Positions 1-9,100 of a stretch of 64,000 nucleotides of DNA are shown one piece after another; position 1 is the first letter of the stretch, and each line of letters begins with the position of its first letter. The notes below the pieces were generated by a model that was not told the DNA's origin, ran no database searches, and saw only the letters and a program-made list of their open reading frames with translations. The position numbers and the translations under genes are program-made. Location: positions 62,001 to 126,000 of the forward strand of contig NZ_JAVAMO010000001.1 of assembly GCF_030758345.1 (NCBI RefSeq), written 5' to 3'. Source of the DNA: Ruegeria discodermiae (GTDB lineage: Bacteria > Pseudomonadota > Alphaproteobacteria > Rhodobacterales > Rhodobacteraceae).

Positions 1-2
1 AC

Positions 3-977
3 AAGGTGATGCACGCCTATTCCCTGGGCAAGGAGCGCGTCGAGGACGTGATGGAGTTGGTACGTATCGCGGGCGGGTTGAGCCACGAGGAATTCGAAGC
101 CACGCCGCGGATGTACACCAATATCAACTCCACCTCGCCGCTCAAGCACGACCACCCGATGATCGACGGCTGCCTGCGGCTGGCGCGCAGGGGCCAGGTG
201 ATTGTGGTGACACCCTTCACGCTGGCCGGGGCGATGGCACCGGTGACCATGGCGGGCGCGGTGGCGCAATCGCTGGCCGAGGCGCTTTGTGCGATCGCGC
301 TCTTCCAATATGTGAAGCCGGGAATTCCCTGTGTTATCGGGACCTTCACGTCCAATGTTGACATGAAGTCGGGAGCGCCCGCCTTTGGCACGCCGGAATA
401 TATGCGCTCGACCCAGATGACCGGGCAGATGGCGCGTTTCTATGGCTTGCCGATGCGCTCCTCGGGCGTGTGCGCGGCGAATGTGCCCGATGGTCAGGCG
501 ATGTGGGAAACCTCGAATTCGCTCTGGGCGGCGGTGCAGTCGGGGACCAACATGGTCTACCACGCGGCCGGATGGCTGGAAGGCGGGTTGATCGCCAGCC
601 CCGAGAAATTCATCATGGACTGCGAGATTTTGCAGCATATTCAGCGGTATATGGAGCCTTCTGTTACTGCAACAACGCCCCAGGATATCGCGCTGGATGC
701 GATCAGCGAGGTTGGCAATGACGGCCACTTCTTTGGCATCCAGCACACGCAAGACCGCTATACGACAGCCTTTTACCAGCCTTATCTGAGCGACTGGCGC
801 AATTTCGAAGCTTGGGAAGAGGCGGGCGGCATCTGGACGGCGGAACGAGCCCATCACATGTTCAAAGAAATCATCGGCGCGTTCGAGGCCCCGCCGATGG
901 ATGCGGGCATCCGCGACGAATTGGCGGATTTTGTTGCGCGCCGAAAGGCCGAAGGTGGTGCGCCCACGGACTTCTGA
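3..977 (+). CDS. Trimethylamine methyltransferase family protein (MttB-like), 5'-truncated by window edge
   Basis: The reading frame is open from base 3 and its true start lies outside the window; about 325 C-terminal residues are visible. The sequence resembles the COG5598/MttB superfamily, TIM-barrel enzymes that move a methyl group from a quaternary or tertiary amine to a corrinoid protein. Recognisable stretches include FTLAGAMAPVTMAGAVAQ and the Gly-rich segment around CVIGTFTSNVDMKSGAP. No in-frame amber codon is seen, so this is a non-pyrrolysine member, of the kind that in Rhodobacteraceae usually acts on betaines or similar compounds; the substrate cannot be told from sequence. It ends 90 bp before the H-NOX gene. 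No corrinoid protein gene is visible here, so any partner must lie upstream. The family call is firm and the exact reaction unknown. Confidence 0.85.
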   Translation, partial: KVMHAYSLGKERVEDVMELVRIAGGLSHEEFEATPRMYTNINSTSPLKHDHPMIDGCLRLARRGQVIVVTPFTLAGAMAPVTMAGAVAQSLAEALCAIALFQYVKPGIPCVIGTFTSNVDMKSGAPAFGTPEYMRSTQMTGQMARFYGLPMRSSGVCAANVPDGQAMWETSNSLWAAVQSGTNMVYHAAGWLEGGLIASPEKFIMDCEILQHIQRYMEPSVTATTPQDIALDAISEVGNDGHFFGIQHTQDRYTTAFYQPYLSDWRNFEAWEEAGGIWTAERAHHMFKEIIGAFEAPPMDAGIRDELADFVARRKAEGGAPTDF

Positions 978-1001
978 TCCGGATATTTTTCCTCCGCACC
1001 C

Positions 1002-1039
1002 TGTCGCGTTGGCACTTTCTTAATCCTTTCGGCGCGACA
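1002..1039. other. Weak inverted repeat between mttB-like and H-NOX genes
   Basis: TGTCGCG at 1002-1008 is matched by CGCGACA at 1033-1039 with a 24-nt loop. There is no T-run after it, so it is a poor intrinsic terminator and may be chance. It sits in the only gap (978-1067) that could hold the H-NOX promoter. Confidence 0.2.
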
Positions 1040-1067
1040 CTGTGTTGACGCAGATTAGGGTGAGGTC

Positions 1068-1655
1068 ATGCATGGGCTGATAAATAGGGCGATCCAGTCT
1101 TTCGTTTGCCACAATTACGGTCGTGAATGCTGGCTCCGGGTGACCGAAGCCGCCGAGCTTGGGTTCGTCGAATTCGAACCGATGCTGGTTTATGAAAACG
1201 AGACCACCGACAGGGTGCTGGTCGAAATTGTGCGCGATCTTGGCCGCAACCGGCGCGATCTGCTGGAGGATCTGGGGACCTATCTGGTCTCGAACCCCAA
1301 TACCGAATCCCTGCGGCGGCTGTTGCGATTCGGAGGGGTGACCTATGTGGAATTCCTGCACTCGCTGGATGATCTGCCCGATCGGGCCCGCATGGCGGTG
1401 TCCGACCTGACCTTGCCCGCGCTGGAATTGCGGGAATATGCCCATGGCCATTACACGCTGACCTGCCAGCCGGGCTTGCCGGGCTATGCCGATGTGATGA
1501 CCGGTGTGTTGCGGGCCATGGCGGATGATTACGGCGCGCTGGCGATTCTCGACCACAAGGGCGCCACCGGCAGTGCCGAAATCATCGAGATCACCCTGAT
1601 CGAAAGCTCCTTCGCCGAAGGGCGCAGTTTCGAATTGGGGGCGCGCGCGGGATGA
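1068..1655 (+). CDS. H-NOX (heme NO/O2-binding, HNOB domain) sensor protein
   Basis: This 195-residue protein spans a whole H-NOX domain, beginning with the family start MHGLINRAIQSFV. H98, in VEFLHSLDDL, is at the position of the proximal heme ligand. The usual YxSxR heme-propionate motif is replaced by Y129-T-L-T-C133, so Tyr is kept but Ser and Arg are not. H-NOX proteins are soluble cytosolic NO sensors that act on a partner enzyme. The partner here is almost certainly the next gene, a diguanylate cyclase that overlaps it by 4 nt (ATGA), a common pairing in proteobacteria. The expected role is NO control of cyclic-di-GMP. The domain call is strong; normal heme binding is less certain because of the changed motif. 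Confidence 0.88.
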   Translation: MHGLINRAIQSFVCHNYGRECWLRVTEAAELGFVEFEPMLVYENETTDRVLVEIVRDLGRNRRDLLEDLGTYLVSNPNTESLRRLLRFGGVTYVEFLHSLDDLPDRARMAVSDLTLPALELREYAHGHYTLTCQPGLPGYADVMTGVLRAMADDYGALAILDHKGATGSAEIIEITLIESSFAEGRSFELGARAG

Positions 1656-2671
1656 CCGGGGAAGAGCTTGCAGACATGCTGGACCGGCTATGCCCCATGC
1701 ATTTGATGCTGAACGCCACGGGCCATGTGGTCGAGGCTGGCGGCACAATCCGCAAGCTGCGCCCGGATCGCGGCGTGGTAGGTGCGCGCTTTCTGGACCT
1801 GTTCGAGGTTTTGCGCCCACGCCGCATCATGTCGATGGAGGAGTTGCTAGAGGCGCCTGACGGGCGGCTGCACCTGCGCTTTCGCGACAGCCCGCAAACC
1901 TCGTTCAAGGCAAGCCTCGCGCCCCTGGGGGACGGGGCGGTGGTGAACATGTCCTTTGGTATTTCGCTGTTGGATGCGGTGGGACAATACGGGCTCAGCG
2001 CCGCCGATTTCGCGCATACGGACCTGGCGATCGAACTACTCTATCTGATTGAGGCCAAATCCGCCGCGATGAAGGCATCACGCAATCTCAATGTCCGGCT
2101 TCAGGGGGCCAAGATCGCAGCCGAGGAACAGGCGTTCACCGATACGCTCACCGGGTTGAAGAATCGCCGCGCGCTGGACCTGATCCTGCAGCGCTATCTG
2201 GCCGCGTCCGTGCCCTTTGCGCTGATGCATGTGGATCTGGATCATTTCAAGGCCGTGAACGATACGCTGGGCCATGCAGCGGGCGACCACGTATTGCAAG
2301 AAGTTGCGCGCATCATGGTAGATGTGACCCGCAGCGACGATACGGTGGCGCGGGTCGGGGGGGATGAGTTCGTGATCGTCTTTCCCAAGCTGCGCGACCG
2401 CAAACAACTGGACGCGATTGCCAAGCGGTTGATTGAACGTCTGGAAACCCCGATCGGCTATAACGGCGAGGAATGCCGCATCTCTGGTAGCATGGGCACC
2501 GTGCTGTCCGATCAGCAGGCGGGGGGTGAGGCGGGCGAGCTGCTGCATGCGGCCGATCTTGCGCTTTATGCCGCCAAACATGGGGGCCGTGCGGGGCATC
2601 GCTTCTTTGATCCCTCCATGACTGCACCGCCTGCCATCACCAGCGCCGATCCGAGGGGCCGGATGAACTGA
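1652..2671 (+). CDS. HNOBA-GGDEF diguanylate cyclase, H-NOX partner
   Basis: Residues 1-130 resemble the HNOBA (heme-NO-binding-associated, PAS-like) domain, followed by a helical linker (about 130-160) and a GGDEF domain (about 162-325). The active-site motif GGDEF is intact at 236-240, and the inhibitory I-site RxxD (R227-S-D-D230) lies five residues before it, so an active enzyme with product inhibition is expected. It makes cyclic-di-GMP from two GTP. There is no membrane segment. Translation is coupled to the H-NOX gene through the ATGA overlap, and HNOBA domains commonly pair with H-NOX proteins, so NO is the likely input. A GC-rich hairpin follows the gene at 2687-2701. Confidence 0.9.
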   Translation: MTGEELADMLDRLCPMHLMLNATGHVVEAGGTIRKLRPDRGVVGARFLDLFEVLRPRRIMSMEELLEAPDGRLHLRFRDSPQTSFKASLAPLGDGAVVNMSFGISLLDAVGQYGLSAADFAHTDLAIELLYLIEAKSAAMKASRNLNVRLQGAKIAAEEQAFTDTLTGLKNRRALDLILQRYLAASVPFALMHVDLDHFKAVNDTLGHAAGDHVLQEVARIMVDVTRSDDTVARVGGDEFVIVFPKLRDRKQLDAIAKRLIERLETPIGYNGEECRISGSMGTVLSDQQAGGEAGELLHAADLALYAAKHGGRAGHRFFDPSMTAPPAITSADPRGRMN

Positions 2672-2686
2672 GCCTGCATGAAGCCG

Positions 2687-2701
2687 CCGCCGGACCGGCG
2701 G
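2687..2701. terminator. GC-rich hairpin after the diguanylate cyclase gene (possible terminator)
   Basis: CCGCCGG-A-CCGGCGG forms a near-perfect palindrome 15 nt after the stop codon. No U-tract follows, so termination would be weak or Rho-assisted. It marks the likely boundary between the H-NOX pair and the Srf-like cluster. Confidence 0.3.
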
Positions 2702-2827
2702 AAACCCACAACCCCACGGAGACGTGCAAAGACTGGGGCTTGCGGCCCGCAAAGCCTGCGTCATAAACTCGCCCAAAGTGGTTAGGAGGCGGAGCCGATC
2801 AGACAAGGGACGGACGCCTGGGTGATT

Positions 2828-3535
2828 ATGCGGTTTCTCGTTGCGGCTTTCGCAGTAGTGCTTGTCGCCCTGATCGGTGCCTCTGCCGCGTTGCTTTTGC
2901 AATCCTGTGGCGTGCGCCTGCCGTTCACGGATCGCGTCCTTTCATTCTGCGAAGACCCCAAGGCCGAGCGGCTGCGGGCCGATCTGGCCCAGAGCGATGT
3001 CACCAATGCCGATCTGGTGGCGCGGATGAATCAGCTGGAAAGCGAGCTGGCGCTTTATCACTGCAAGGCTGATCCGCCGCCGCCCCCTCCGCCACCACCA
3101 CCCCCTCCGCCACCGCCGCCGCCGAAACCTCAGACCCCCAGCGGGCTGGACCCGGATGCGTTCGACGATGATGATATCTCGGTGATGGAAGGCTGCTGGG
3201 AACTGTCCTCGGATTATGCCGTGCGTGAAATCAACACCGGCAAGATCGAGCGATTCCGCTACTGGCGCATCTGTTTCGATCGCAATGGCAATGGCACGCA
3301 GGTGATGCGCTCGACCGGGGGCATTCGCTGCGAGGGGCGCCTGTCGGGGCAGTTGCCGGGCAATGGCCGCCTGACCATGCGCGAACCGGGCAACCTGCAA
3401 TGTGACAATGGCTCGTCCATTTTCCGCCGCGATATCAATTGCAGTATCGACAATCGCGGCAACGCCAATTGCGACACGTATCAACCGGAAACCAACGGCC
3501 GCAGTTCCGCGACACTGCGGCGGGCGCGGAGGTAA
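2828..3535 (+). CDS. Membrane-anchored proline-rich protein, first gene of the Srf-like cluster
   Basis: The start is ATG 2828 (in-frame GTG at 2822 is an alternative). The protein is about 235 residues. An N-terminal hydrophobic anchor (FLVAAFAVVLVALIGASAAL) is followed by a CG motif, a short coiled-coil segment, another Cys, a run of 17 prolines, and a C-terminal domain with several Cys. The anchor/CG/coiled-coil/Cys layout recurs in the next two genes, which suggests assembly of these proteins side by side. The C-terminal domain begins GCWELSSDYAV and carries DRNGNG and DNRGNANCDT; it resembles a small secreted beta domain, but I cannot name it. The bulk should be periplasmic. The next gene starts 4 nt after its stop. 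Function unknown. Confidence 0.75.
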   Translation: MRFLVAAFAVVLVALIGASAALLLQSCGVRLPFTDRVLSFCEDPKAERLRADLAQSDVTNADLVARMNQLESELALYHCKADPPPPPPPPPPPPPPPPPKPQTPSGLDPDAFDDDDISVMEGCWELSSDYAVREINTGKIERFRYWRICFDRNGNGTQVMRSTGGIRCEGRLSGQLPGNGRLTMREPGNLQCDNGSSIFRRDINCSIDNRGNANCDTYQPETNGRSSATLRRARR

Positions 3536-3539
3536 CCTC

Positions 3540-5213
3540 ATGGCCAATCAGTTCCTGTCCAAGATCCGCGTGGCCCCGGATGATTTCGTGCACGCCGCTG
3601 ATGCACCGGTGCTGGAGCGTCATGCCGAGTTGCAGGCTTTGCTGTCAGAACGGGCCGGGCCCGAAGTGGCCGCGCTGTTTGCCGAGCCGCTGATCAGTCG
3701 CGGCAATGATGAAGCCGCCCCAACCGTGGCCTGGTATGCCGATGCGGTCGGTGAGGCGCAGCCGCTCAGCCGGTTGAGCCCTGCCGAGCAGGACCGGATC
3801 TCGGCCTATCTGTCCGATCATTTGCGCCCCTTGCGGACCCTCGCCGAAGATTCGGCGCAGAGCGATCTGGCCTGGGGCGCGCTGACCACGTATGGGGCGG
3901 ACGATGTGATGGTGGCGGATGGCCGTCCCTTCATCGTGAACTGGGGCCTGATGCCGGACGGGCGCGGGGCCAGCGCGGCGGCGCGGCCTGCACATTTCGA
4001 GGCCACGCTGGGCCGCTTCATGCGCCAGCCCACCGCCGCCGCGACGCCCTCGGTCGCACCTGCGGTTGCGGCAACGCCGGTGACGACCCCACCTCCGGCT
4101 GAAGAACCCGCCCCTCGCGCGCGCCTGTCGCCGCTGGCCTGGGTGCCGCTGCTGGTGTTGCTGCTGATCGCGGCGGCGGTGCTGTTCTGGCTCTTGCAGC
4201 CGGGCACGCGGCTTTTGCCGAAACAGCCGCCGCGCATCACCGAGGCCGGGACGCTCGATGCGCAAAACGCGCTCAACGCCAGCCTGCGTGAGCGCATCGC
4301 TTCTCTGGAAACCGCGCTGGACGGGGCGGTCTGTCGCGCTGACGGCGTGTTGATCCTGCCCGACGGCACGACGCCAGAAGGGTTGCTGCCGCCCGCAGAG
4401 GGCACCGCGTTCCCCGAACAGGCCGCCGCCGCGCCTGACGCGCTGCTGCCCAACAAGGCGGATCGCGTTCTGGTGCCGAATCCGGATGCGCCAGATCAGC
4501 CAGAGGACCTGGTCAGCCATCTCGACAACCGCACGGTTCTGGTGTTGGCCGAAGGACCCTCCGGCGTTGCGGCAGGGTCGGGCTTTTCCATCGGCAATGG
4601 CCATATCCTGACCAACCAGCATGTCATTGACCTCGGCGCGGACACCCGTGTCGTGGTAATCGGCAAGGCCTTGCCCGAGCCTCTGGCGGCCAATGTTCTC
4701 AAGGCCTCCGGCCCACTGGCTGAGACCGGCGATGATTTCGCGCTATTGCAGATCGAGGCGGGTGATCTGCCCGGATTCACCCTGCATCAACCGCCTGCCT
4801 CGCTGCGTCTGACCAATGTGATCGCAGCGGGCTTTCCCGGAGATGTTTTGGAGCTGGACCTTGACTTCGCCGGGCTGATGCGTGGCGATGCTGGCGCTGT
4901 ACCCGCACTGACGGTGACCGATGGCATCGTGAACACCGAACAGCAACTGGCGCCGGATACCAATGTGCTGATGCATTCCGCACCGCTCAGCACCGGCAAT
5001 TCTGGCGGTCCGCTGGTAGATATGTGCGGTCGGGTCGTAGGGATCAACAGCTTCGTGCGCAAGGGGCCGTTGCAGAACCGCAGTTATGCTCTTGCGATGC
5101 CGGATGTACTAGAATTCCTGCAGGGTACGCCCGCAAGCCCGGCGCTAACCGAAGAGGTCTGCGCGCCGCAGGTCCGTCCGCAAGTCGCCCAATCGGTCCC
5201 AGCTGAGGAGTGA
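3540..5213 (+). CDS. Bitopic membrane protein with C-terminal trypsin-like serine protease domain
   Basis: ATG 3540 is chosen because GGAGGTAACC sits directly before it; the frame stays open further upstream without a better site. The 557 residues comprise an N-terminal cytosolic domain (1-165), a Pro/Ala linker, one TM segment (about 198-219, Arg-rich on the N side, so N-in), a coiled coil ending in C265, and a trypsin/DegP-like domain (about 330-535). The triad is visible: H361 (LTNQHVID), D399 (GDDFALLQI), S488 (TGNSGGPL). No PDZ domain is seen. The protease should face the periplasm. The N-terminal domain is repeated in the next gene. This may be a sensor or processing protease of the Srf-like cluster; the substrate is unknown. 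Confidence 0.85.
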   Translation: MANQFLSKIRVAPDDFVHAADAPVLERHAELQALLSERAGPEVAALFAEPLISRGNDEAAPTVAWYADAVGEAQPLSRLSPAEQDRISAYLSDHLRPLRTLAEDSAQSDLAWGALTTYGADDVMVADGRPFIVNWGLMPDGRGASAAARPAHFEATLGRFMRQPTAAATPSVAPAVAATPVTTPPPAEEPAPRARLSPLAWVPLLVLLLIAAAVLFWLLQPGTRLLPKQPPRITEAGTLDAQNALNASLRERIASLETALDGAVCRADGVLILPDGTTPEGLLPPAEGTAFPEQAAAAPDALLPNKADRVLVPNPDAPDQPEDLVSHLDNRTVLVLAEGPSGVAAGSGFSIGNGHILTNQHVIDLGADTRVVVIGKALPEPLAANVLKASGPLAETGDDFALLQIEAGDLPGFTLHQPPASLRLTNVIAAGFPGDVLELDLDFAGLMRGDAGAVPALTVTDGIVNTEQQLAPDTNVLMHSAPLSTGNSGGPLVDMCGRVVGINSFVRKGPLQNRSYALAMPDVLEFLQGTPASPALTEEVCAPQVRPQVAQSVPAEE

Positions 5214-5219
5214 TGTCGG

Positions 5220-6140
5220 GTGTTTGAGGCGCTGCTCACAACCACCACCTCGGAAGGGCTGCAACCGCTGGGCACGGCGGCGCAGCGGTCTTATGAGCTG
5301 GTGACCGGGGCGTTGCGACAAAGGCTTGGGGCTGACTGTGCCAATCTTCTGGCCGAACCGGTCAGCACACCCCATGGTGACCGCATCGACTGGCACGCGC
5401 CGATGGCCGGGCGACCCATGCGCCTGTCCGATCTCGCGCCCGAGGAACAGGACGCGGTGAAGGCGCGGCTGGGCGAGAAGATCGCGGCGATTCTGGCCGA
5501 GGCGGACGTGCTGGATGCGGGGCCGGGATCGGACGATCACCGTTTGGGCGAGGCGCTGCGCAACGCGGTCGAGATCCCGTCCGAAGACATGATCCACGTG
5601 ATCCGCAGCGCTGATGGCGATCACCCGGTGCTGGTGCATTGGGCCTGGGTCAGTGGCGAACGCATGGCGGTGCGCGGCGTGCTGACCAAGATGGTGCCAC
5701 GCGCGCAGCCGCTGAGTGCGGTGCAATCCGGCCCGGTGGCCAGCGTTTGGACCAGCCCGGTCTGGTGGTGGCTGATCCTGCTCGGTTGGCTGCTGCTGGC
5801 GGCGCTGCTGGGGTTGATCCTCTATCTGATGATCCATCCCTGCGGGCTGAGCCCGTTTGGGCCTGATCATTGCCATGAAGATACGGCGGAGCTGTCGGCG
5901 GCTTATTCCGAATATCAGGTGCTGAATGACCGCGTCGCGCGCCTGCAGCATGAGATCGCGCTGACCGATCGCGCCTGTAGACCGGTGGTGCCGATTGCGC
6001 CCGCCGAAGCAGCGCCCGCAGAACCGCCAGCGCCGCAGCCTGAGAAAGAAGGCGGGCTGTTGCCGAATCTCATCCAGAAAATCAAGCGCTTGGCAGGGCT
6101 GGAGGATGCGTCCTACACTGTGCCCCAAGCGCCGAACTGA
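5220..6140 (+). CDS. Bitopic membrane protein paralogous to the protease N-terminus
   Basis: The start is GTG 5220, because the ATG at 5213 runs into a stop after four codons. The 306 residues comprise a cytosolic domain (1-165), one TM helix (about 180-205), a coiled coil bracketed by C208, C218 and C253, and a Pro/Ala-rich tail. The cytosolic part matches the upstream protease's N-terminus in order and spacing: LLAEP against ALFAEP, LAPEEQDAV against LSPAEQDRI, and PVLVHWAW against PFIVNWGL. It has no enzyme domain and looks like a scaffold. It sits between the protease and the SrfB-like ATPase genes, so a link from cytosolic NTPases to the periplasm is plausible but inferred. No named family is recognised. 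Confidence 0.75.
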   Translation: MFEALLTTTTSEGLQPLGTAAQRSYELVTGALRQRLGADCANLLAEPVSTPHGDRIDWHAPMAGRPMRLSDLAPEEQDAVKARLGEKIAAILAEADVLDAGPGSDDHRLGEALRNAVEIPSEDMIHVIRSADGDHPVLVHWAWVSGERMAVRGVLTKMVPRAQPLSAVQSGPVASVWTSPVWWWLILLGWLLLAALLGLILYLMIHPCGLSPFGPDHCHEDTAELSAAYSEYQVLNDRVARLQHEIALTDRACRPVVPIAPAEAAPAEPPAPQPEKEGGLLPNLIQKIKRLAGLEDASYTVPQAPN

Positions 6141-6161
6141 GGCCCGAATTGAGAGACGTGA

Positions 6162-9100
6162 ATGCAAAGCAGTGAACATCTTGCCCGGTTGGCCGATTGG
6201 CGCGACGAGGTGACGCTTGTGCCCTATTCGGGCGTGCAGATACTCGATTTCGGGTTCCGTCTGGATCAGATCGAGGTCAAGAACGCCCGGTTCATCGAAC
6301 GGCAGGTTGGTGGCGATGACGCCAATGAAGAATGGGCGCTGATGCCGCTCACCGGCGATGCCGAGACCGATGAGGCGATCGAGGATGCCGCGCGTGATGA
6401 TGACGATCCCTATTCGGTGCGTCCCGTCGCCGCGCTGGAGCCGTTCCTGTCGAAATGGGTGCCCGTGCCGGTGCTGCGCATCAAGACGGATCGCGGTCCG
6501 GGGGGCGAGGAACGGTTTGATCCCGGCCCCTCGACCTGGGCGCGGATGCGGGTGGTGGAACTGGACAGCCCCGAGGATGAAGACGGCAATACCCATCGCG
6601 TGCAAATGGCGATCGACACCGCGCTGATCGAGGCCGCGCAGGCGGACCGCTATCTGGCACCTGAGCGCGCGGATGCAGAAAAGTCCCGCGAATTCCGTTT
6701 CGTATCTGATCCCGCGCATATGGACTGGTTCCTGCGCCGGTTGGACAGCGATGGGGACGGGCAGGCACTCGATCTGCAGAAATGGGTGTCGGACTGGCTG
6801 GAGGAGGCTTTCATCGCCTTCAAGCGTGCCGAACGGCCCGGCAGGCGGATCACGTCTGAAACGCTGCCGCACAAGTTCGAGCATTGGGCGCGTTACCTGG
6901 CCTATCTGCGGCTGGTCAATCACGCGGTTTCTGTGCCGCGGCTGCGGCTGGCCAATACGGATTCCCAGCGCGACGGGCTGACGCCGGTGGATGTGGAACT
7001 GGTGCTGGATGTGGGCAATTCGCGCACCTGTGGTATTTTGATCGAGCGGTTCCCTGGCGAAACGCGGCTGGATCTGGCGCGGTCTTATCCGCTGGAAATC
7101 CGCGATCTGTCTCAGCCCGAGCGAACCTATTCGGGCCTGTTCGAAAGCCGGGTGGAATTTTCCGAGTTCCGCATGGGTGACGAACGTTTCGCCAGCCGCT
7201 CGGGTCGGCGCAACGCCTTCATCTGGCCCAGCTTCGTGCGCACTGGCCCCGAGGCGCTGCGGCTTGTCGCGGGCGAAGAGGGGACCGAGACCGCCTCGGG
7301 GCTGTCCAGCCCCAAGCGCTATCTCTGGGATGATACGCCCTTGCAGCAGGACTGGCGGTTTCATCACCATTCCGATCCCAACAACCTGCCGAAATCGCTG
7401 CGCGCGGGGATGCGGTTCCTCAATGAAAACGGCGATGTGCTGGAACAGATTGCGGCGGATGAAAAGGCCCGCCTGCGCCCGCGTGGCAAATCCCGGACCA
7501 ACCCGGCGATCCGGCCCCGCTTTGCGCGCGCCTCTCTCTTTGGGTTCATGCTGGCCGAGATCATCGCCCATGCGCTGATCCAGGTGAACGCGCCCGCCAG
7601 CCGGGCCCGGCGGGCGCAATCGGAACTGCCGCGCCGCCTTGACCGGATCATCCTGACCCTGCCCACCGCGACTACCGCGCAAGAGCAGGCGATCATCCGC
7701 TCCAAGGCCAAGGGCGCGCTGGCACTGGTCTGGTCGCTGATGGGGCTGAGCACGGGCGAAAGCGCGATCTCGCAGCCGCCCGAGTTGATCGTGGAATGGG
7801 ACGAGGCCAGTTGCACCCAGCTTGTCTATCTTTATTCGGAACTGACCCAGAAATTCGATGGTCGCATCGACCGGTTTCTGGACCTCAAGGGTCGCCCGCG
7901 TGCACGTTCCGAGGGTGCCGATCCCACGCCATCGCTGCGTCTGGCCTCTATCGACATTGGTGGCGGCACCACCGATCTGATGGTCACCACCTATTGGGGC
8001 GAGGCGGGCCGCGTGCTGCACCCGCGCCAGACCTTCCGCGAAGGGTTCCGCGTGGCCGGTGACGAGCTGTTGCAGCGCGTCATCGCCTCGATCATCCTGC
8101 CGGGTCTGCAATCGGCGATTGAGGCCGGTGGTGGGCGCTATGCCGCCGAGAAGATTCGCGAGCTTTTTGCAGGCGATACCGGGGGCCTTGATCAGCAGAG
8201 CATCCAGAAACGGCGGCAATTTGCGTTGCGCGTGCTGATGCCGCTGGCGGTGGCCATTCTGGAGGCCTGCGAGACCGCCGATGAGTTTGCCCCGCTCGAT
8301 CTGACAATTGCCGATATCCTGCCGCTATCGGATAGCGGTGATGCCAGCCTGCCGGATGTGCTGACCGACTATATCGAACAGCCCGCCCGCACGCTGGGTG
8401 CCGAAGAATTCCATCTGCGCGATGTGGTCCTGTCCTTCAGCCGCGACGAAGTGGATGCTATCGCCCGCGAGGTGCTGCAAAAGGCGCTGGGCAATATGGG
8501 CGAGGTGATCGCGCATCTGGGCGTTGACGTGGTACTGATCACCGGGCGCCCCTCGCGCCTGCCTGCAGTGCGCGCGATCCTGCAAGAGATGATGGTGGTG
8601 CCGCCGCACCGGCTGATCCCGATGCACAGCTATAAGACCGGGCGCTGGTATCCGTTCCGCGATCCGGTGACCCAGCGCATCGGCGATCCCAAATCGACCG
8701 TTGCGGTGGGCGGTATGCTGATCGCATTGAGCGAGGCGCGCATCCCTAACTTCAAAGTGATGACCGGTGCGTTCCGCATGCAGTCTACAGCACGCTATAT
8801 CGGCGAGATGGATACTTCGGGCCAAATCCTGACGGACCGCATTCTGTTTTCTGATGTCGACCTGGACGACCGAAAGTCGGCCAGCGATCTGGAAGCCAGC
8901 GTGAAGATGTATACGCCGATCCATCTGGGTGCGCGGCAATTGCCGTTGGAACGCTGGACCACCACGCCACTCTATCGGCTGGATTTCGCGACCCAGTCGG
9001 CGCAGGGCCGGGCGCCCTTGAATGTCACGTTTGAGCGCACAGAGTTTGACGGGGACCCGGACGTGGAAACCTCTGACACCGTGTTGCGCCGCGAAGCCAT

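Noticed and set aside
3078-3128. Short CCG/CCA repeat tract considered as tandem repeat or CRISPR-like
   Set aside because: It encodes the 17-proline run of the bitopic protein with mixed codons; no spacer-repeat structure. No CRISPR array was seen anywhere in the window.
5145-8219. A 1024-codon open frame on the minus strand opposite the bitopic and srfB genes
   Set aside because: It is a GC-bias shadow: the plus-strand genes carry real ATPase and membrane motifs, while this translation is His/Arg/Gln-rich with no domain signature.
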